From IMG/VR virus record IMGVR_UViG_3300006920_000196, positions 1-26,749 of that record: 26,749 nucleotides of DNA; one strand, 5' to 3'. The DNA is from a virus. This document shows positions 23,018-26,749 of the stretch, piece by piece (position 1 is the first letter of the stretch; the number at the start of each line of letters is the position of its first letter). The notes below the pieces were generated by a model. It searched no databases and was not told the DNA's origin. It was given only the letters and a program-made list of their open reading frames with translations. Position numbers and translations under genes: made by a program.

Positions 23018-26000
23018 ATGGCCATCGTAAAAAGATTCAATAGATTACTTGGACTTGAAAAAATAGATGTATTGGTAGATGAGAAGGATAAATCCAGACA
23101 CATCATAATATCCGATATGCCAGAAAGTCTGCCTCAAGGTAAGAGTTCCTTTCTTATAGAGGTTTCTCCTTACATGAGAAAAGGAATCGAGCTTCAAATA
23201 GACTTTATCGACTCAAAAGGTAATAGTATCTATGTTGAACCCGTATCTAATTATTTAGAGGGAACATCAAGAACTGTATCTGTAGAGGTTTACAACACAG
23301 TAGCACCAGGTGTTGCTACTATGATAATAGTCGGTGAGTTAGAAAGTATACCTTTAGATGCTGGTAATTTTAGTGATACTCAAGAAGTACCAGATGACTT
23401 TAAAGGAGTTTATAATGTAAGACTTACCAAAGAAGTTATAATAAATACAGCAGAGATAAATGTACAACCTATAAAATTCTATTCATCTCCAAGATTAACT
23501 GCAACAGAAAAACGCTTTGGTTCTATGGAGAGAGAAGTTGTTAGTGGAGAAACAACATCTTCAGCATTCTCTATTATTGGTAGACCAACTCAACAAGAAG
23601 AGTTTTCTATATTTGAATCGAGAGAATCGGAAATAGACTCTCTTGGAGCTGGTGTTACGGATATAGACGGAGTTCCAAGACCACCTGACGGCGATATAAA
23701 AGGTGATGAGGCTGATAAGGAAAGACAAAAAAGACATATAAAGAAAAAAAGTATTCGTGCTAGTAGTAGATTTAAAAGGTCAAAAAGGATTAGAAGAAGA
23801 AGGTCACCTGAAGAATATCCATACGTATTTACTATAAACGATAGTAATCACGAATTTACTACTGAGGAGATAGGTGGTGAAATAAAGTTTTCTAATATTA
23901 AAAATGTCTACGATACAAATCAGCTTGATGAAGCAGGATTGGATAGTTCTGTATCTTTTAATGTGGTTTCGGATACAAATGATGAAAACTTTCCAACACA
24001 TTACACAGCATCTATTGCTAAATTAGAAAACAATAAAAGTGCTTATGTGAACACACCATTTACAAAACAAGATAAAAATGGTAACTATAGATTACTGCCG
24101 ATGGAAGCTACTGGTAAAGTTCATTACACCAAAGAACCATCAGCATCATATAGCATCACAAACATAGTTTCTTACGCAGATGTCACTCTAAGTCATCTTA
24201 GAACCTTTTCTGGTGAACTATTTAAAGCTAAAGTTTATGTAAAAGCTGAGGGTTCTTTTGATGATTACAAATTATTAGCTGAAGTTCCAATAGAATCGCC
24301 TGAACTGATGATAAATAACAACTCAGTTGGTATCGGTGAAAGAACAGGATACTTCGTATCAGACACAGATTTAAATACATATTGGGAAAAGTTTGGTGGG
24401 ACAAATGGATTGAGTACTGCTACAGCTACATCGACTGCTTCTTTTGATAATAGTGGTTCGTTAGACTCTGCTATGGTTTCAGGTAGCATATCGTCTTTTA
24501 CAGACCAAATAAGATTTCAACAAAAGGATGCATATAAATTCAATCTCACAAAAGGTATTGATTATGACTTATCGTTTAATGCTGTAGGTGAAAAGGGAAC
24601 TGATGGTAGAGCATTGTTGATGGTTTATGTTTCTGGTTCTTCTTTAAATCAATCAAATGAATTACACCACGATGAAAAGGAAGGTTTAGACATAACCGAA
24701 CCATCTCAGTATGGTAAACGAATGGGTGTGTTGGAAATTGAAGCAGGTGATAATGTAAAGAAAGAATTTGGTTTAATACGACATAACTTTAATTCCAACT
24801 CAACAGGTGATGCAAAAGTTCAGTTTAGAATTATATCAGGTAAATGGAACTTGTCAGATATATCTGTAGTACCATCAACCGATACAGGCTTCTCACCATC
24901 CTTTGTAAACTTTAAACAAGAACTACCACCTGAGTTGATTCATAAAAGACCAGAAACTTTAGAGTTCTTGACAGAGTTTTATGATATAAATAATAATTTA
25001 GCAGATGAGATAGCTGTAACAACAGGTTCTGTTTTTACAGGTGCTAATATTGTTATTACAGGTGACGACAATGTGTTATCACATAACTTATTCATCGGTG
25101 GTGATACTACAGGTAGTGGTATTCATATGGGTGGAACAAGTTCAACATTACCTGATGATAACTATTCAGAAGGTGCTACTGGTTCAGGCTTTATTCGTTC
25201 ATTAGGTTACTTAGGATTTGAAAGTGCTTCTAATGCAGCGTTAGGTGGTAAAAAAGGATTCATGATTTACAGTGGTTCTGTATTGCCAAATAGTGGAGAG
25301 GATTATAAAGGTGTTGGTTTAGAATTAGTTGGAGCTAGCGGTTCATTAAAATTTAGAACAAGTCCGTCAGTATTCGATGTACAAGCAGATTCATTCTTTG
25401 TGGGAAAAACTACATCACAATTTATAAGTGGTTCAGGAGAAAAGATAGAAATAAGTTCTTCTAACTTTCATTTAGATAATGCTGGTAATGTGGATATGAC
25501 AGGAACAATTACTGCTCAAGCTGGTAATATAGGTGGTTTTAATATTGAAGATAGTAAACTAACTGCTGGAATTGGTAATAGTGCTGTTACTATGAGTGGT
25601 GCTGACCAATTATTTAGATTTGGTAGTGGTTCACAATTTGATACGACTGCTGTAGATGGTATTCTATTTGGTAAAGATACGGATGGTAAGTACAAGTTTG
25701 CTGTTGGTAAAGGAGACTCTTACATTGTATTTGATGGTACTGCCGTTAACATAAGGTCAGAAGACATAAACGTTACTGCTTCTGTATTTTCAATCGATGT
25801 TGATGTGTTTAAGTTAAGCTCTAATAATTTATTCATAAGTTCTAGTGATGGTGGTTTTATATCTGCTGGTAATCCTAGACCATCTGGTATAACAGGAACA
25901 AGTAAAGGTATCTTTATAAATGGTAGAGATCCTTCTGATACTAAACCAAAGTTTTTAGTTGGTGCAGCTGATGGTAATAGAATATCATTTGATGGTGATA

Positions 26001-26749
26001 ATATATTTATGTCTTCATCTGGTTTCTTTTTAGGTTCTTCTGCACAATTTGTAAGTGGTAGTGATGGAAACATAGAGATAAGTTCTTCTAACTTTCATTT
26101 AGATAATAGTGGTAATGTTATTATGAGTGGTAAAGTTACTGCTAACGAAGGTTCTATTGGTGGTTTTAATATTACTAATGATGCTCTATCTTCTGCTAAC
26201 TTTTTAATTAGTGGTTCTTCTACAGGAAATAATTTTTTCATATCATCATCTAATTTCAATGTAAAGGCTAGTGGTGATGTAACTGCGTCAGCTTTAGACT
26301 TAACTGGTGGTTCTGTTGGTGGTTTAACTGTTACGGAAGGTCAAATTGCTGTTGGTTCAGTTCTTAAACTAAAAGATAGTGGTCAGATAACAGGTTCATC
26401 TGTATTATTTACAGGTGGAAAGATTGGTGGATTTACAATAGATGCTGATGAGATAAAGTCTACAAATGTTCTTATAGATTCAGCTAACGAAAAGATTACA
26501 TTAGGTTCTGCTAATGCTATAAAACTACAAGGTGGTGGAACAGATAACTTTATAGCTATGGGTAGTAAATCTACTTTCTCCAATGAGGGAACAGGAACTG
26601 CTGGTATCATTATTGGTATGGATGGGACAAATCCACAAGCAGAGTTCGTAAAGAATAGTACTAACTACTTTATATTTGATGATGGTATTGATATACAAAC
26701 AGATACATTGGTTGCTAGTGGTAGCTCAATTACATTAGAAACACCTAAA
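23018..26749 (+). CDS. Tail fibre-type structural protein (partial, runs off the right edge)
   Basis: An open frame of 1244 codons begins with ATG at 23018 (MAIVKRFNRLLGLEKIDVLV, AGGAA upstream) and has no stop before the window ends. The first about 180 residues are a beta-rich domain. A strongly basic patch follows (about 236-263, with RFKRSKRIRRRRS). Residues about 500-630 look like a jelly-roll binding domain (YKFNLTKGIDYDLSF to GKWNLSDISVVPS). From about residue 670 the protein is Ser/Gly-rich, with repeated units marked by ISSSNFHLDN-GNV and IGGFNI-type motifs (about 838, 1047, 1099, 1134). These are typical of trimeric fibre shafts. It probably binds host surface. Long minus-strand open frames across it are shadows. 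Confidence 0.8.
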   Translation, partial: MAIVKRFNRLLGLEKIDVLVDEKDKSRHIIISDMPESLPQGKSSFLIEVSPYMRKGIELQIDFIDSKGNSIYVEPVSNYLEGTSRTVSVEVYNTVAPGVATMIIVGELESIPLDAGNFSDTQEVPDDFKGVYNVRLTKEVIINTAEINVQPIKFYSSPRLTATEKRFGSMEREVVSGETTSSAFSIIGRPTQQEEFSIFESRESEIDSLGAGVTDIDGVPRPPDGDIKGDEADKERQKRHIKKKSIRASSRFKRSKRIRRRRSPEEYPYVFTINDSNHEFTTEEIGGEIKFSNIKNVYDTNQLDEAGLDSSVSFNVVSDTNDENFPTHYTASIAKLENNKSAYVNTPFTKQDKNGNYRLLPMEATGKVHYTKEPSASYSITNIVSYADVTLSHLRTFSGELFKAKVYVKAEGSFDDYKLLAEVPIESPELMINNNSVGIGERTGYFVSDTDLNTYWEKFGGTNGLSTATATSTASFDNSGSLDSAMVSGSISSFTDQIRFQQKDAYKFNLTKGIDYDLSFNAVGEKGTDGRALLMVYVSGSSLNQSNELHHDEKEGLDITEPSQYGKRMGVLEIEAGDNVKKEFGLIRHNFNSNSTGDAKVQFRIISGKWNLSDISVVPSTDTGFSPSFVNFKQELPPELIHKRPETLEFLTEFYDINNNLADEIAVTTGSVFTGANIVITGDDNVLSHNLFIGGDTTGSGIHMGGTSSTLPDDNYSEGATGSGFIRSLGYLGFESASNAALGGKKGFMIYSGSVLPNSGEDYKGVGLELVGASGSLKFRTSPSVFDVQADSFFVGKTTSQFISGSGEKIEISSSNFHLDNAGNVDMTGTITAQAGNIGGFNIEDSKLTAGIGNSAVTMSGADQLFRFGSGSQFDTTAVDGILFGKDTDGKYKFAVGKGDSYIVFDGTAVNIRSEDINVTASVFSIDVDVFKLSSNNLFISSSDGGFISAGNPRPSGITGTSKGIFINGRDPSDTKPKFLVGAADGNRISFDGDNIFMSSSGFFLGSSAQFVSGSDGNIEISSSNFHLDNSGNVIMSGKVTANEGSIGGFNITNDALSSANFLISGSSTGNNFFISSSNFNVKASGDVTASALDLTGGSVGGLTVTEGQIAVGSVLKLKDSGQITGSSVLFTGGKIGGFTIDADEIKSTNVLIDSANEKITLGSANAIKLQGGGTDNFIAMGSKSTFSNEGTGTAGIIIGMDGTNPQAEFVKNSTNYFIFDDGIDIQTDTLVASGSSITLETPK
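25416..25560 (+). repeat. Fibre-gene repeat unit, copy 1
   Basis: This segment matches 26043-26187 at a constant offset of 627 bases. The match includes a 30-base identical core (25451-25480) and a 15-base identical block (25532-25546). It encodes ISSSNFHLDN, GNV and NIGGFNI elements. Confidence 0.8.
26043..26187 (+). repeat. Fibre-gene repeat unit, copy 2
   Basis: This is the second copy of the unit at 25416-25560, with the identical core at 26078-26107 and block at 26159-26173. The 627-base offset equals 209 codons, so the reading frame and spacing are kept. Less conserved partial copies of the protein motif continue at about 26238-26340 and 26405-26440. Confidence 0.8.

Noticed and set aside
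25720-26073. 117-codon minus-strand open frame across the fibre gene (with similar ones at 24265-24489 and 26383-26610)
   Set aside because: The + strand frame is continuous and shows fibre repeats. The minus-strand frames come from Ser/Gly-rich codon use.

Overview
The window is an AT-rich, almost fully coding stretch of a tailed-phage genome. It belongs to a contractile-tailed (myovirus) phage of the T4 superfamily, of the kind found in marine samples. The assignment rests on recognisable T4-type genes: a late sigma factor (gp55 type), a spike/hub protein with an OB-fold (gp5 type without lysozyme), baseplate wedge proteins gp25 and gp6, a TOPRIM primase, and a fused Mre11/Rad50-type recombination protein (gp47+gp46). 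Gene starts and stops overlap as TAATG or TTGA, the standard genetic code is used, and all genes but one lie on the + strand. The host cannot be read from the sequence; a low-GC marine bacterium is only a guess.

Layout. 1-1097: tail end of an upstream gene, a small membrane-anchored protein and the late sigma factor, closed by a strong hairpin terminator (1101-1128). 1213-14448: one tightly packed baseplate operon in the order small conserved protein, spike (gp5/P2 V type), two helical accessory proteins, gp25 (P2 W type), gp6 (P2 J type), a DNRLRE-like beta-sandwich protein, a small linker protein and a 2273-residue giant carrying a P2 gpI/gp7-like 'KGT' segment plus LamG-like and jelly-roll-like domains. 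14531-17963: a second structural operon with one virion protein, two paralogous tail proteins and a zinc metallopeptidase. 17964-18161: a non-coding, repeat-rich AT stretch. 18162-22773: DNA metabolism genes (PD-(D/E)xK nuclease, primase, a small unknown, gp47-gp46 fusion). 22754-22924: a small ribbon-helix-helix protein on the minus strand. 23018 to the window end: an open, incomplete fibre-type gene of at least 1244 codons with internal duplicated modules.

How it fits together. The sigma factor would direct late transcription. Five non-overlapping gene or operon starts, including the lone minus-strand gene, are preceded by a TATTTATA/T-type motif that may be this phage's promoter element. 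The baseplate genes build the wedge and spike, and the DNRLRE, LamG, jelly-roll and fibre repeats probably supply glycan or surface binding. The nuclease, primase and Mre11/Rad50 fusion serve replication and recombination. I found no complete new defence or mobile system. The most notable points are the gp47-gp46 fusion with a TTG start and an altered metal ligand, the primase with a decayed zinc-binding site, the giant wedge protein with a nested insertion, and the shared promoter-like motif.
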